From contig WRBO01000009.1 in the NCBI GenBank assembly GCA_009784555.1, positions 1 to 59,324 on the forward strand: a stretch of DNA of 59,324 nt, read 5' to 3'. The notes under the pieces were generated by a model that searched no databases, had not been told where the DNA came from, and saw only the letters and a program-made list of their open reading frames with translations. Every line of letters begins with the position of its first letter. The stretch's first letter is position 1. A program made the translations under genes and the position numbers. Source of the stretch: Bacillota bacterium. GTDB taxonomy: Bacteria; Bacillota; Clostridia; Christensenellales; UBA1242. This document shows, piece after piece, positions 1 to 6,551 of this stretch.

Positions 1-737
1 AGTCCCCATGTTCCACCGTCACGGACTTCGGCTTCGGATGGTATCCATAGTCTGTCATTTTGGTTTGCATTGTATGTGGTTACGGCTTGGGTGTGGGTAT
101 GGTCATTTATTCCAGGGATGCCCGCGGCTATGCCGTTCCAGTTTGTGATTACGTTATCACGTAGAGAGGAAGAACGAGCGGCGTTCCAGTATACGTTACC
201 AGCTATTCCTGACATTGTTCCTGTGTTAGTGTTGAAGACTTGGTTATGGGATGCGGTAGATGCCCAGAGGGTGACACGGTCACCGTTTACATGGGCTACA
301 CGGAAGTTTAATCGGGAGGTAGCCAATACTTGTCCCGCACCCACATCCGGGAACAGACGGAATTCCGCCGTTCGGTTCGTTACCCCGTTACGGGCGGCAT
401 TTAGTGTGTTCAATATGTTTTGGGATTGGGTTGGGTTGAGAGTTCCATTGGCATTGAACAGAGAGATGTTTACCGCCGCGGCAACATCGTTGTCACGGTT
501 AGAACTACTCATTGCCCAAACGATACTGGTAGCCAGTACAGACAGTACAAATACCCCGACCATGACGAGGCTCCATGTTTTTACCTTTGGGGTTCGGGGT
601 TTGTATGGGCCGCGGGATTTTTTGCGCGGGGGCGAGTCGGATTTTTCCGTGACGGGCCGTATCACCTTTGGTTGCGGCGCGTTCAAATCACCCCTGGCGA
701 TGCTTTGCGTTCCCCAATTGTTCTCTCTCGTTTCCAT
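1..737 (-). CDS. Membrane-anchored DUF6273-like protein, 3' end outside window
   Basis: The gene starts at ATG 735-737 behind an AGGAG site 5 nt upstream and runs off the left edge, so only about 245 residues are visible. The N-terminus is a cytoplasmic Lys/Arg/Pro-rich stretch, followed by one hydrophobic segment near residues 48-68 and an Asn/Ser/Trp-rich extracellular part. The motif DRLWIPSEAEV near the cut resembles the DUF6273 family, a surface domain of Bacillota; this assignment is from memory of the family pattern. It diverges from the zinc-ribbon gene at 923. Function unknown; an exported surface protein is the safest reading. Confidence 0.6.
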   Translation of the reverse strand, partial: METRENNWGTQSIARGDLNAPQPKVIRPVTEKSDSPPRKKSRGPYKPRTPKVKTWSLVMVGVFVLSVLATSIVWAMSSSNRDNDVAAAVNISLFNANGTLNPTQSQNILNTLNAARNGVTNRTAEFRLFPDVGAGQVLATSRLNFRVAHVNGDRVTLWASTASHNQVFNTNTGTMSGIAGNVYWNAARSSSLRDNVITNWNGIAAGIPGINDHTHTQAVTTYNANQNDRLWIPSEAEVRDGGTWG

Positions 738-792
738 ATCGTCTCCTTTGTGGTGTTTCTTTGATATCTTCGATATTTTTCGTCTTACTTTG

Positions 793-821
793 ATAATATT
801 GGTTAGTCTTCGTACTGTCAA
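793..821 (-). promoter_or_regulatory. Sigma-A-type promoter of the DUF6273-like gene
   Basis: On the minus strand TTGACA (816-821) is followed after 17 nt by TATTAT (793-798). The predicted leader of about 50 nt ends in a clear Shine-Dalgarno site, unlike the many apparently leaderless genes in this window. Confidence 0.7.
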
Positions 822-922
822 ATGATTTTATGCAGTTTTTATATTTTGGATATCTTTTGTGGCTTGTGCCAATTTGCAAAATGGCCCGTGTTTATTGGCG
901 GATTGTGTGGTAGACTTTTGTT

Positions 923-1537
923 ATGAGATGTCATATGTGTAATGCGCGCTTGCGTGGCGGGGATGAGCGTTGTCCAAATTGTGGCAAGTGGATTGAGAGT
1001 ACAAGTCAGCGGAATGACAGCGGGTGGCAATCCAGTTCGCAGAGGAGTTCCGCCGTTCCCCCACCCCGTCAGTCGCGCGAGCGGGGTCAGGGTGCGGGTG
1101 TGGCGATGTTGTTCATTGTTGCGATTGTGATTGTTGGGGGGATTATTGGGTTGATGATTGCCTTTTGGCCGAGTGGTGATGGGCCGCAGCCGCCGCGGTA
1201 TAGTGTTTCGGTGGTAAGTTCGGACGTTTCCCGTATTACAACGAGTGGCGGTGATACATTTCGGATAGCATTGACCATGGAAGTTGAAAACAAAGACGAG
1301 TATCAGACGATGGTAGGCATGGAGTTTCGGATTATAATACTGCGCAATGGTGTCCAATGGTTATTGGCCCCAGGACAGAATTCAAATCCTTTTTTTCGGT
1401 CGGTGAATGTTGTCGCGGGTGAGATATCATTTTATTACGCACCAGTTTTTGACATTGTGGAGTCGTGGCATCAAGGGAATGTGGATGCGGCAGATTTGTC
1501 TTTTGAAATTAGTGTCCAGTCTGTTCAGTGGGTGTGA
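923..1537 (+). CDS. Zinc-ribbon single-pass membrane protein
   Basis: The protein has 204 residues. It opens with a zinc ribbon (CHMC at residues 3-6 and CPNC at 18-21), then a polar linker, one membrane segment around residues 56-77, and an extracytoplasmic beta-rich domain of about 120 residues. This zinc-ribbon plus membrane anchor plus outer domain plan is common in Bacillota proteins of unknown role. A -10 box TAGACT ends 6 nt before the ATG and no Shine-Dalgarno site is visible, so the mRNA is probably leaderless. The next gene follows 12 nt downstream with its own -10 box. Confidence 0.75.
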   Translation: MRCHMCNARLRGGDERCPNCGKWIESTSQRNDSGWQSSSQRSSAVPPPRQSRERGQGAGVAMLFIVAIVIVGGIIGLMIAFWPSGDGPQPPRYSVSVVSSDVSRITTSGGDTFRIALTMEVENKDEYQTMVGMEFRIIILRNGVQWLLAPGQNSNPFFRSVNVVAGEISFYYAPVFDIVESWHQGNVDAADLSFEISVQSVQWV

Positions 1538-1549
1538 TATAATTGGGTT

Positions 1550-1975
1550 ATGACAACGATTGAATCAAAGTTTTCGGGCGGATTGTTGGGATATGTTTGG
1601 GTGAATGGGTTGTATTTTGCGTCTATTATTTTTACTGCGGGGTTGATGTTGCCCTTTGCCATGTGTTATCGGGAGCGATGGGTTGCCAAGCACACGACGA
1701 TTAATGGAAAGCAGTTGGAGTTTTTCGGGCGTGGGCGGGTGTTGTTTTTGCGTAAGGTTGTGTTTTTGATATTTGGGCCGATTTTGATTGCGGCCGCAGT
1801 TGGATTGTTTTTCAGGTGGTTCGGGGATTCGATGGGCGGTGATGGTGATTTGCCGATTGTAGGGATGGCGTTATTGCCGTTGATTACCGCGATATTGTTT
1901 GCGTTGTTTACCGCGTGGCTGTCGTTGCGGATGAAGAAGTGGATTGTTCGGCACACGAGGATTGTTTATAGTTAG
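1550..1975 (+). CDS. DUF898-like small membrane protein
   Basis: The protein has 141 residues with three hydrophobic segments (about 18-38, 62-82 and 99-121). The pattern GGLLGY near the start, followed by a short cytoplasmic loop with W-x2-KHTTINGKQLEF, resembles the DUF898 (YjgN-like) repeat of Bacillota membrane proteins; this is a similarity judgement only. TATAAT at 1538-1543 overlaps the stop codon of the upstream gene and ends 6 nt before the ATG, without a Shine-Dalgarno site. The gene ends where long-hairpin repeat copy A begins. Confidence 0.65.
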   Translation: MTTIESKFSGGLLGYVWVNGLYFASIIFTAGLMLPFAMCYRERWVAKHTTINGKQLEFFGRGRVLFLRKVVFLIFGPILIAAAVGLFFRWFGDSMGGDGDLPIVGMALLPLITAILFALFTAWLSLRMKKWIVRHTRIVYS

Positions 1976-2116
1976 GGGGGAAAATGTGTATATAGGGTCT
2001 GCTGGCTGTGGAGGAGAAAGGGCCGCCATGAATTCATGTTGTGTTTTTAGATATATCTAGGCAGGCCACTTTCTCTTGTCCTCGCTGGCGCAGACCCTAT
2101 ATCTACATTTTCCCCC
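1976..2116 (+). repeat. Long-hairpin repeat, copy A
   Basis: This is a 141-bp inverted repeat filling the whole gap between convergent genes (stops at 1975 and 2119). The outer arms GGGGGAAAATGT.. and ..ACATTTTCCCCC pair through about 25 bp with two mismatches. The inner part carries the family core: GGAGGAGAAAGGGCCGCC on the left and GGCAGGCCACTTTCTCTTG then TCCTCG on the right. The outer arms differ from those of copies B, C and D, but the core is shared. Confidence 0.85.
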
Positions 2117-2118
2117 TT

Positions 2119-2739
2119 TCAACCCTTGATGTGCATTCCCCCGACGTAATCGGCACCACAATGCAGACCGATGACGGAGTTCATTTCACGTCGATAGTAT
2201 AGGCGCGTGTTGACGTGCCGTTTTAATTTGGCGATTGCCGCGAACCGTGTGTCGAATGTTTCGAGGAGTTTGAATTGGCCGTTGTCCATGGTGAAGAGGC
2301 AAAATTTGTCGCGAACGATTGGAATCCAGCCGGTTGTTGTGTTTTTTACAATGAAGAAGTGTTTGATGTCGTCGTAGGGTTTTCCATCCATTATGCGTTT
2401 TGTGACCTCGAGTTGGGCCTCGGCCATGAAGCCGCTGTCAACCATTGTTAGGTTTGGGATATTTAGTTTTCGTATTTGGTCGAAGGTTTGAGTGACCTTT
2501 GTCCGTTGAGACCATGTTATATAAATCAGCTCGTCGTCTGGGTATTGTTCAAAGACCGCGCGGTATTGTTCCGCGTTTGGAGCCGCGACCTTTAGATAGG
2601 TTTCGTTTAGGACAACGCCTTCGATGTCTTCGATTGGTTCGCCGTTGTACAGAATATTGTGCGGGATGTAGATTAAGCCCATGCGTTCGGCGGCCGATTG
2701 GGTTAGGCCAAAGCCGCTGTCGGTTATGTATCTTTTCAT
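2119..2739 (-). CDS. DegV-like protein, short form
   Basis: The 206-residue protein starts ITDSGFGLTQ and contains VDSGFMAEAQLEV near residue 112, both matching the DegV fatty-acid-binding fold. The family normally has about 280 residues, and the usual Ser-Ser/SGT lipid-contact motif is replaced by TWSQRTKV, so lipid binding is doubtful. The start is ATG 2737-2739 with GGGGGAGG upstream; it overlaps the TGA of the HD-domain gene as ATGA, indicating translational coupling. A canonical DegV gene lies at 48721-49536. Confidence 0.65.
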   Translation of the reverse strand: MKRYITDSGFGLTQSAAERMGLIYIPHNILYNGEPIEDIEGVVLNETYLKVAAPNAEQYRAVFEQYPDDELIYITWSQRTKVTQTFDQIRKLNIPNLTMVDSGFMAEAQLEVTKRIMDGKPYDDIKHFFIVKNTTTGWIPIVRDKFCLFTMDNGQFKLLETFDTRFAAIAKLKRHVNTRLYYRREMNSVIGLHCGADYVGGMHIKG

Positions 2740-3308
2740 ATGTCCTCCCCCGTCCATGGGATGCCCAGTTCGTCGTAGACACGGCGGGCGCGTTCGATAT
2801 ATTTGTCGAACATCTCGGGCGTTTTTTGGAATTTGTAGCCCGCGATGACATTTGGGTATAGGAAGCAGTCGACGATGTCCGCGTCTTTGCCGATTTCGCA
2901 GAATGGGTCGGTTGAAGTTATGTGTTTGTCGCTGTGGTTTGCGATGATTTTGATTATTTGTTCACGTTCGGTGTCCGAGAATAGGCCGAGTTCGTTCAGC
3001 ATTTCCGAGGCAATTTCGGCGGAGCGGGCGGCGTGATTTTTGTAGCATCCAGTTAGTCCCACGTGGATATCGTGCAGCAACATTGCGAGGGCGACGATGT
3101 CCGAGGGCAGGTTTCGTTTACGCGCCAGGATGCGGCCGAATTGGACGGCACCGTGGCTGTGTTTTAGTTCAAAGAGGAGGCTGCTGTTGCCCCTTGTATC
3201 GTCCAGTTTATTATTCAGGAGCAAGTCAGCGACATGCCGTTCGTACACCGCGACCCTGTCCGTTTTTGGGTCAATCATATCGTGTTTGTAGTGGTGGTAG
3301 TCGGGCAT
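2736..3308 (-). CDS. HD-domain phosphohydrolase-like protein
   Basis: The protein has 190 residues from ATG 3306-3308, which follows AAGGAGAAC. The HD signature is complete enough to recognise: a first His in the HSHG region, MLLHDIHVG for the HD pair, later NHSDKH and a DADIVD motif. Such proteins hydrolyse phosphate esters, often nucleotides; the substrate is unknown. An upstream in-frame extension to 3524 is rejected because it reads through poly-C tracts and repeat copy B. The probable promoter lies at 3545-3586, so repeat copy B and the poly-C motif would be in a 5' leader of about 240 nt. Confidence 0.75.
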   Translation of the reverse strand: MPDYHHYKHDMIDPKTDRVAVYERHVADLLLNNKLDDTRGNSSLLFELKHSHGAVQFGRILARKRNLPSDIVALAMLLHDIHVGLTGCYKNHAARSAEIASEMLNELGLFSDTEREQIIKIIANHSDKHITSTDPFCEIGKDADIVDCFLYPNVIAGYKFQKTPEMFDKYIERARRVYDELGIPWTGEDI

Positions 3309-3337
3309 TGCTGTTCTCCTTTCAGGGTATTTGCCTT

Positions 3338-3378
3338 GGGGGGGGGTTATTGGTTTTGTATTTTCTGTTGGGGGGGGG
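3338..3378 (-). repeat. Bipartite poly-C/poly-G motif, copy 1
   Basis: On the plus strand G9 (3338-3346) and G9 (3370-3378) flank a 23-nt T-rich spacer. The reverse complement of that spacer matches the spacer of copy 2 (36807-36846) at 21 of 23 positions. The motif lies in the predicted leader of the HD-domain gene, read as C tracts in the mRNA. The G-rich strand could form a quadruplex, and the tracts are prone to slippage. Confidence 0.8.
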
Positions 3379-3386
3379 TTTCTAGT

Positions 3387-3540
3387 TGGAGGCAAGGCAA
3401 ATGGACAAATGAATTTCCTTGGGCCTGTGGAGGAAAAAGGGTCGTCAAAAACATGCCCCATTAGTGACTTTGGGGACAGACCACTTTTTCTTGTCCTCGG
3501 CCCTGCGAAAATTATTTGCTCCATTGCCTTGCCTCCTCCA
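3387..3540 (+). repeat. Long-hairpin repeat, copy B
   Basis: This 154-bp inverted repeat has outer arms GGAGGCAAGGCAAATGGA and, at the right end, its near-complement ending GCCTTGCCTCCTCCA. The core is GGAGGAAAAAGGGTCGTC on the left and GACAGACCACTTTTTCTTG then TCCTCGG on the right. Unlike the other copies it lies between divergent genes, in the predicted leader of the HD-domain gene and upstream of the sigma-factor promoter. Confidence 0.85.
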
Positions 3541-3544
3541 TATT

Positions 3545-3586
3545 ACTGTAACATAGATTTTTTGTTTGTGTAGAGGGTTACTGACA
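3545..3586 (-). promoter_or_regulatory. TGTCAG-type promoter block, copy 1
   Basis: Read on the minus strand, TGTCAGTAACCC (3575-3586) is followed by a -35-like region and, 24 nt after the block, by TACAGT (3545-3550) preceded by ATGT, an extended -10. The total length is 42 nt, identical to copies at 36668 and 59088. It would drive the HD/DegV-like pair. The part upstream of the -35 is conserved, suggesting a shared activator or repressor site. Confidence 0.65.
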
Positions 3587-3593
3587 CTTTTTG

Positions 3594-3623
3594 CCAACAA
3601 AAGTTGGGGGTTCGGTATTATAA
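3594..3623 (+). promoter_or_regulatory. Likely autoregulated promoter of the sigma operon
   Basis: CCAACAAAAGTTG, ten unconserved bases, then ATTATAA. The same two blocks with the same spacing recur at 4762-4791 before the small secreted gene, as expected for a promoter recognised by the sigma factor encoded here. Confidence 0.65.
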
Positions 3624-3630
3624 TTGTGTA

Positions 3631-4158
3631 GTGGATAGAGAGTTGCTGGAACGCCATATGCAAGACCTTGGCAAGGGTGACCGATTGGCTTTGGACGGGG
3701 TCTTTGGATTGACATCGAGAGGTGTTTATCTTTTGGCGTATGCGATTTTGAGGAATTCGGAGCAGGCGAAGGATGTGTTGCAGGAGACGTATGTCCGAGT
3801 TGCCGAGAACATTGGCCAGTACAAGCCGAACACGAATGCCAATGCGTGGATTAATGTGATTGCCAGGAATTTGAGTTTGCGCCATTACAACGTTCGCAAG
3901 CGCACCGTCGAGATTGCATCCCCCGATGACATTGGCGGTAATGGAAATGGTGAGGATAATTGGATAGTGCATGATGCGTTGCGCGGGGCGATGGCGAGGT
4001 TGGGAGTGGATGAGCGCGAGATAGTTGTATTGTTTTCGATTAAGGGTTACAAGCACCGCGAGATAGCGCAAATCGTTGGCAAGCCGATGGGTACGGTTCA
4101 ATGGATTTACAACAGGGCGATTAAGAAGATGAAGGGATACATGGAGGAGGGATTATGA
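3631..4158 (+). CDS. ECF-type RNA polymerase sigma factor
   Basis: The protein has about 175 residues. Region 2 is seen in GVYLLAYAILRNSEQAKDVL with the following TYVRVAENI, and region 4 in EREIVVLFSIKGYKHREIA and the following GTVQW, a helix-turn-helix for the -35 element. The start is uncertain: GTG 3631 gives a normal N-terminus (DRELLERHMQDLGKGD) but lies only 6 nt after TATAAT, implying a leaderless message; ATG 3658 is the alternative. The stop overlaps the start of the anti-sigma gene as ATGA. The operon probably controls itself and the gene at 4810. Confidence 0.85.
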   Translation: MDRELLERHMQDLGKGDRLALDGVFGLTSRGVYLLAYAILRNSEQAKDVLQETYVRVAENIGQYKPNTNANAWINVIARNLSLRHYNVRKRTVEIASPDDIGGNGNGEDNWIVHDALRGAMARLGVDEREIVVLFSIKGYKHREIAQIVGKPMGTVQWIYNRAIKKMKGYMEEGL

Positions 4159-4754
4159 ACGAGAATGAAATCATGAAGATGTTGGAGACAGAAGCGGACA
4201 ATGTGGAAGTGCCGAATGTTTTGGGTGAGGTGCATACGGCCCTGGACCAGCGGGGGTCGGTTGTGCAGGATGCGGTTATCCCCTTTCGTGGGGGTCGAAC
4301 CATTTGGATACGTATTGCATTGGCCGTAGCAGCTTTGGTCGTGTTGGTTGTGGGTTCGGTAATCATGGTGAACCAATTTGCATTTGACAGTAATGTGTAT
4401 GCGACGATTAATGTGACGGGCGGGCCAGGCTTTGCAATTAATGTGAACAGGGATTCGCGCGTTATTGACGTTGCCACAGAAACGCAAGACGGGTTGACGG
4501 TTTTGGATAAGGTTGATTATTCTAGGCGTGATTTTGAGGGGGTTTTGTCGGCCCTGTTGGTTGTTGCCGTTGATTTGGGATTTATTGATTCGGATGGATT
4601 AGAGAGCGGGCAAATTGCCTTTGACATTGAGACGGCCAGCGAGAGCGGGCGGACACGTTTGCGTGGTTGTGTCAATAGGAGTGTTGATGCGGCGATAAGG
4701 CATTGCCGCAATCGTCAAGGACATGGGAACGGCAACCACAACAATAGCAATTAA
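4155..4754 (+). CDS. Anti-sigma factor with RsgI-like outer domain
   Basis: The 199-residue protein has a cytoplasmic N-terminal part of about 50 residues, one membrane segment near residues 52-72, and an outer part beginning NVYATINVTGGPGFAINVN. That stretch resembles the RsgI middle domain of Bacillota anti-sigma factors. The C-terminus is rich in Asn, Gly, His and Arg. Its position directly behind the sigma gene with an ATGA overlap supports the role: it should hold the sigma factor at the membrane until an outside signal releases it. No zinc-binding anti-sigma motif was seen. Confidence 0.75.
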   Translation: MNENEIMKMLETEADNVEVPNVLGEVHTALDQRGSVVQDAVIPFRGGRTIWIRIALAVAALVVLVVGSVIMVNQFAFDSNVYATINVTGGPGFAINVNRDSRVIDVATETQDGLTVLDKVDYSRRDFEGVLSALLVVAVDLGFIDSDGLESGQIAFDIETASESGRTRLRGCVNRSVDAAIRHCRNRQGHGNGNHNNSN

Positions 4755-4761
4755 AAAAGTT

Positions 4762-4791
4762 CCAACAAAAGTTGCATGAAAGTCATTATAA
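4762..4791 (+). promoter_or_regulatory. Second copy of the sigma-operon promoter motif
   Basis: CCAACAAAAGTTG (4762-4774) and ATTATAA (4785-4791) are separated by ten bases, exactly as at 3594-3623, while the spacer bases differ. It lies 18 nt before the start of the small secreted protein gene. Confidence 0.65.
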
Positions 4792-4809
4792 GTTCAGGGA
4801 GGGAAAAAT

Positions 4810-5079
4810 ATGAAACGGTTTGGAAAACGAGTGATGCTGTCGGCTGTTGCGTTGGTCATGTTGGTCGGCGCGGGTGCAGTGTTGGCAGGATTTGCCGGCC
4901 CGAATGCGCAAGCGCGTAACGTGGACGGCGACAGCGGGTATCGCGTATGTTGGCGTCAGGATGGCATCGTATGCGAGCGCGATGGCGAGAATTGCCAGCG
5001 TAACGGCGAGCGTTGCGGATTGGGCAATGGAAATTGCGGCCAGAACGGTCAAGGAAACGGCCGCCGTAATGGACGATAA
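4810..5079 (+). CDS. Small secreted Cys/Asn/Gly-rich protein
   Basis: This 89-residue protein has a signal peptide (positively charged start, hydrophobic stretch about residues 9-27, VLAGFAG region) and a mature part with six Cys and repeated NGxG and CxRNG patterns. GGGAGG precedes the ATG. The upstream promoter motif matches that of the sigma operon, so it is the best candidate target. It could be a surface structural peptide. Its coding region is overlapped on the other strand by the C-terminal extension of the Nudix gene. Confidence 0.65.
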   Translation: MKRFGKRVMLSAVALVMLVGAGAVLAGFAGPNAQARNVDGDSGYRVCWRQDGIVCERDGENCQRNGERCGLGNGNCGQNGQGNGRRNGR

Positions 5080-5623
5080 TTGCATGGAAATTGTGCAGAT
5101 ATGTTAGAAGAACCCCTACACTTCTGTCCTCGTCTATTTTATTATCTTTGCATAGTTTAATAACCTCTGGGAATGAAAACCATGCGAATGTTATGTCTTC
5201 GCCGTCTTCGAGATGTTGGCCGTGCGGATTCTTTTCAAATTCGGTTATTTCAAAGTAGAACAAGTCCCATTTTATCGTTGCCCCAGCACATGAGATTTTA
5301 ATCAGTTTTGGGTTTTTGATGTTTAGGCCGACTTCTTCGGAGACCTCTTTTATAACCGCCGTGACCGCGAATTTGTGCATATCCGAATCCCGTGCCCGTT
5401 TGAATTCGGCCAGGGTGTCGAATACTTTTCCACCGGGAAGTCGGTATTGGAAGTTGTTCGTTTCATGTCGGAATTCTTTGGTGAGTAGTATTTTGTTATC
5501 ATGCACCACCAATGCGCGCACGCCAGGACTTCTGCGTGCGATTTCGAGCACCCGATTGCCGTGGTGCGGGTGTGTGGATTCGATGACTTCTATGATTTTG
5601 CCGCTGTATTTAATTTGTTCCAT
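4856..5623 (-). CDS. Nudix hydrolase with unusual C-terminal extension
   Basis: Residues about 30-175 form a Nudix domain: LPGGKVFD begins the box, which contains an insertion of about 15 residues before VIKEVSEEVGLNI. The enzyme should cleave a nucleoside diphosphate linked to another group. The start is ATG 5623 with AAGGA inside the end of the GrpB gene. No stop occurs where the domain ends (near 5090); the frame continues 80 Arg-rich residues antisense to the secreted-protein gene. Either the genes overlap by 224 nt or an ancestral stop was lost. Confidence 0.75.
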   Translation of the reverse strand: MEQIKYSGKIIEVIESTHPHHGNRVLEIARRSPGVRALVVHDNKILLTKEFRHETNNFQYRLPGGKVFDTLAEFKRARDSDMHKFAVTAVIKEVSEEVGLNIKNPKLIKISCAGATIKWDLFYFEITEFEKNPHGQHLEDGEDITFAWFSFPEVIKLCKDNKIDEDRSVGVLLTYLHNFHAIIVHYGGRFLDRSGRNFHCPIRNARRYAGNSRHRARIRCHPDANIRDTRCRRPRYALAHSGRQILPTLHPRRPT

Positions 5624-5625
5624 GG

Positions 5626-6243
5626 TTATCCTTTTTTCTCTGGTGAGTAGCCAAGGGTTATTAAGTCCAGTTGATTGCCCTCGGTCAAATCGTCCGAAAC
5701 GTTGTACAGAGGATATGACATTTTGTGTATCATGTCACAGAATGCCTTTTTTTCGGCTTTGTATGCCTTTCGGTCATTTGGATATTTGTTTGCCAGTTCC
5801 AGTTTGTGTTCGCGGTACCGTGCCGCCCATTCGGGGTGTTCGGTTATGAATTTGTGGAAATAGATGCGTTCGTTGTATTCTTTTGTTCCCTTTGGCACTA
5901 TGATGATGTGGGCGAGGGAGTTTCCCGAGTCGTCGACTTTCATGAAATTTATTCGCCCGGTTATTTCCGCGGCTCGATAATGCCATTTGATGTTGAATTG
6001 TTTCCCGTGTTTCAAGAGTTCGTCGGCGACGTGGTGTGCGTGTGAACAATTTTTCGTAACGACCAAGATGCCCAGAACAGGTTTTGCGGGCATTCCGACG
6101 ATGGCGGTACTGCCTATGTGATGGATTTCGACATCCATATTTGTCAAGATGGATTCCAGTTCAGCCCTGTCGTTTTCAAAATATTCTTCCCAGGTTGCAT
6201 CATATGGGACAAGTTGTGTGATGTTTTTATCAAGGCCTCTCAT
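5626..6243 (-). CDS. GrpB-family nucleotidyltransferase-like protein
   Basis: The 205-residue protein matches the GrpB (UPF0157) family over its length: VPYDATWEEYFENDRAEL at the start, IHHIGSTAIVGMPAKPVLGI as the nucleotidyltransferase-like core, and a Lys-rich C-terminal half. Substrate unknown. TACACT ends 6 nt before the ATG with no Shine-Dalgarno site, so the message is probably leaderless. Co-transcribed with the Nudix gene, whose ribosome site lies in its last codons. Confidence 0.85.
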   Translation of the reverse strand: MRGLDKNITQLVPYDATWEEYFENDRAELESILTNMDVEIHHIGSTAIVGMPAKPVLGILVVTKNCSHAHHVADELLKHGKQFNIKWHYRAAEITGRINFMKVDDSGNSLAHIIIVPKGTKEYNERIYFHKFITEHPEWAARYREHKLELANKYPNDRKAYKAEKKAFCDMIHKMSYPLYNVSDDLTEGNQLDLITLGYSPEKKG

Positions 6244-6275
6244 GTGTTTAGTGTAGCATCTTTTTCAAAAACCCG

Positions 6276-6304
6276 TTTACAATATTGGTGATATTTGTTA
6301 TAAT
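6276..6304 (+). promoter_or_regulatory. tRNA-Thr promoter
   Basis: TTTACA (6276-6281), 17-nt spacer, TATAAT (6299-6304), 12 nt before the mature tRNA. Confidence 0.8.
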
Positions 6305-6316
6305 CTGTTGTTACGT

Positions 6317-6392
6317 GCTTCCGTGGCTCAGTTGGTAGAGCAGCGCACTTGTAATGCGCAGGTCGTCGGTTCGAGTCCGACCGGAAGCTCCA
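6317..6392 (+). tRNA. tRNA-Thr (anticodon TGT)
   Basis: A 76-nt cloverleaf with acceptor stem GCTTCCG/CGGAAGC, D-arm GCTCAGTTGGTAGAGC, anticodon loop CTTGTAA and T-arm with GGTTCGAGTCC. The CCA end is encoded. It reads ACA and related Thr codons. Confidence 0.95.
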
Positions 6393-6401
6393 GACCGTTC
6401 G

Positions 6402-6413
6402 TATCCGAACACA
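6402..6413. repeat. Inverted-repeat arm flanking the DUF6161-type gene (left)
   Basis: TATCCGAACACA in the tRNA trailer is the exact reverse complement of TGTGTTCGGATA at 7877-7888, on the other side of the AT-rich gene. It may mark an insertion or be chance. Confidence 0.4.
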
Positions 6414-6415
6414 TC

Positions 6416-6441
6416 AGACGGGCTTAACTGCCCGTCTTTTT
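6416..6441 (+). terminator. Intrinsic terminator after tRNA-Thr
   Basis: GACGGGC/GCCCGTC stem with a 6-nt loop followed by TTTTT. Confidence 0.9.
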
Positions 6442-6551
6442 GTTGGTCAAACACCCTTACTCTAATGACGGACATATCACAAAGGAGTTATGTAAATTAG
6501 GTTGATATAGGAGAATGATAAAAATACTGTCCAAAATGTATCGATTAATAT

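Noticed and set aside
70..825. 251-residue open frame on the plus strand
   Set aside because: It is antisense to a minus-strand frame with promoter, ribosome site, membrane segment and family-like motifs; the plus frame has no start signal or recognisable protein.
3309..3524. N-terminal extension of the HD-domain protein
   Set aside because: The extension translates poly-C tracts and repeat copy B into low-complexity sequence, while ATG 3308 has a strong ribosome site.
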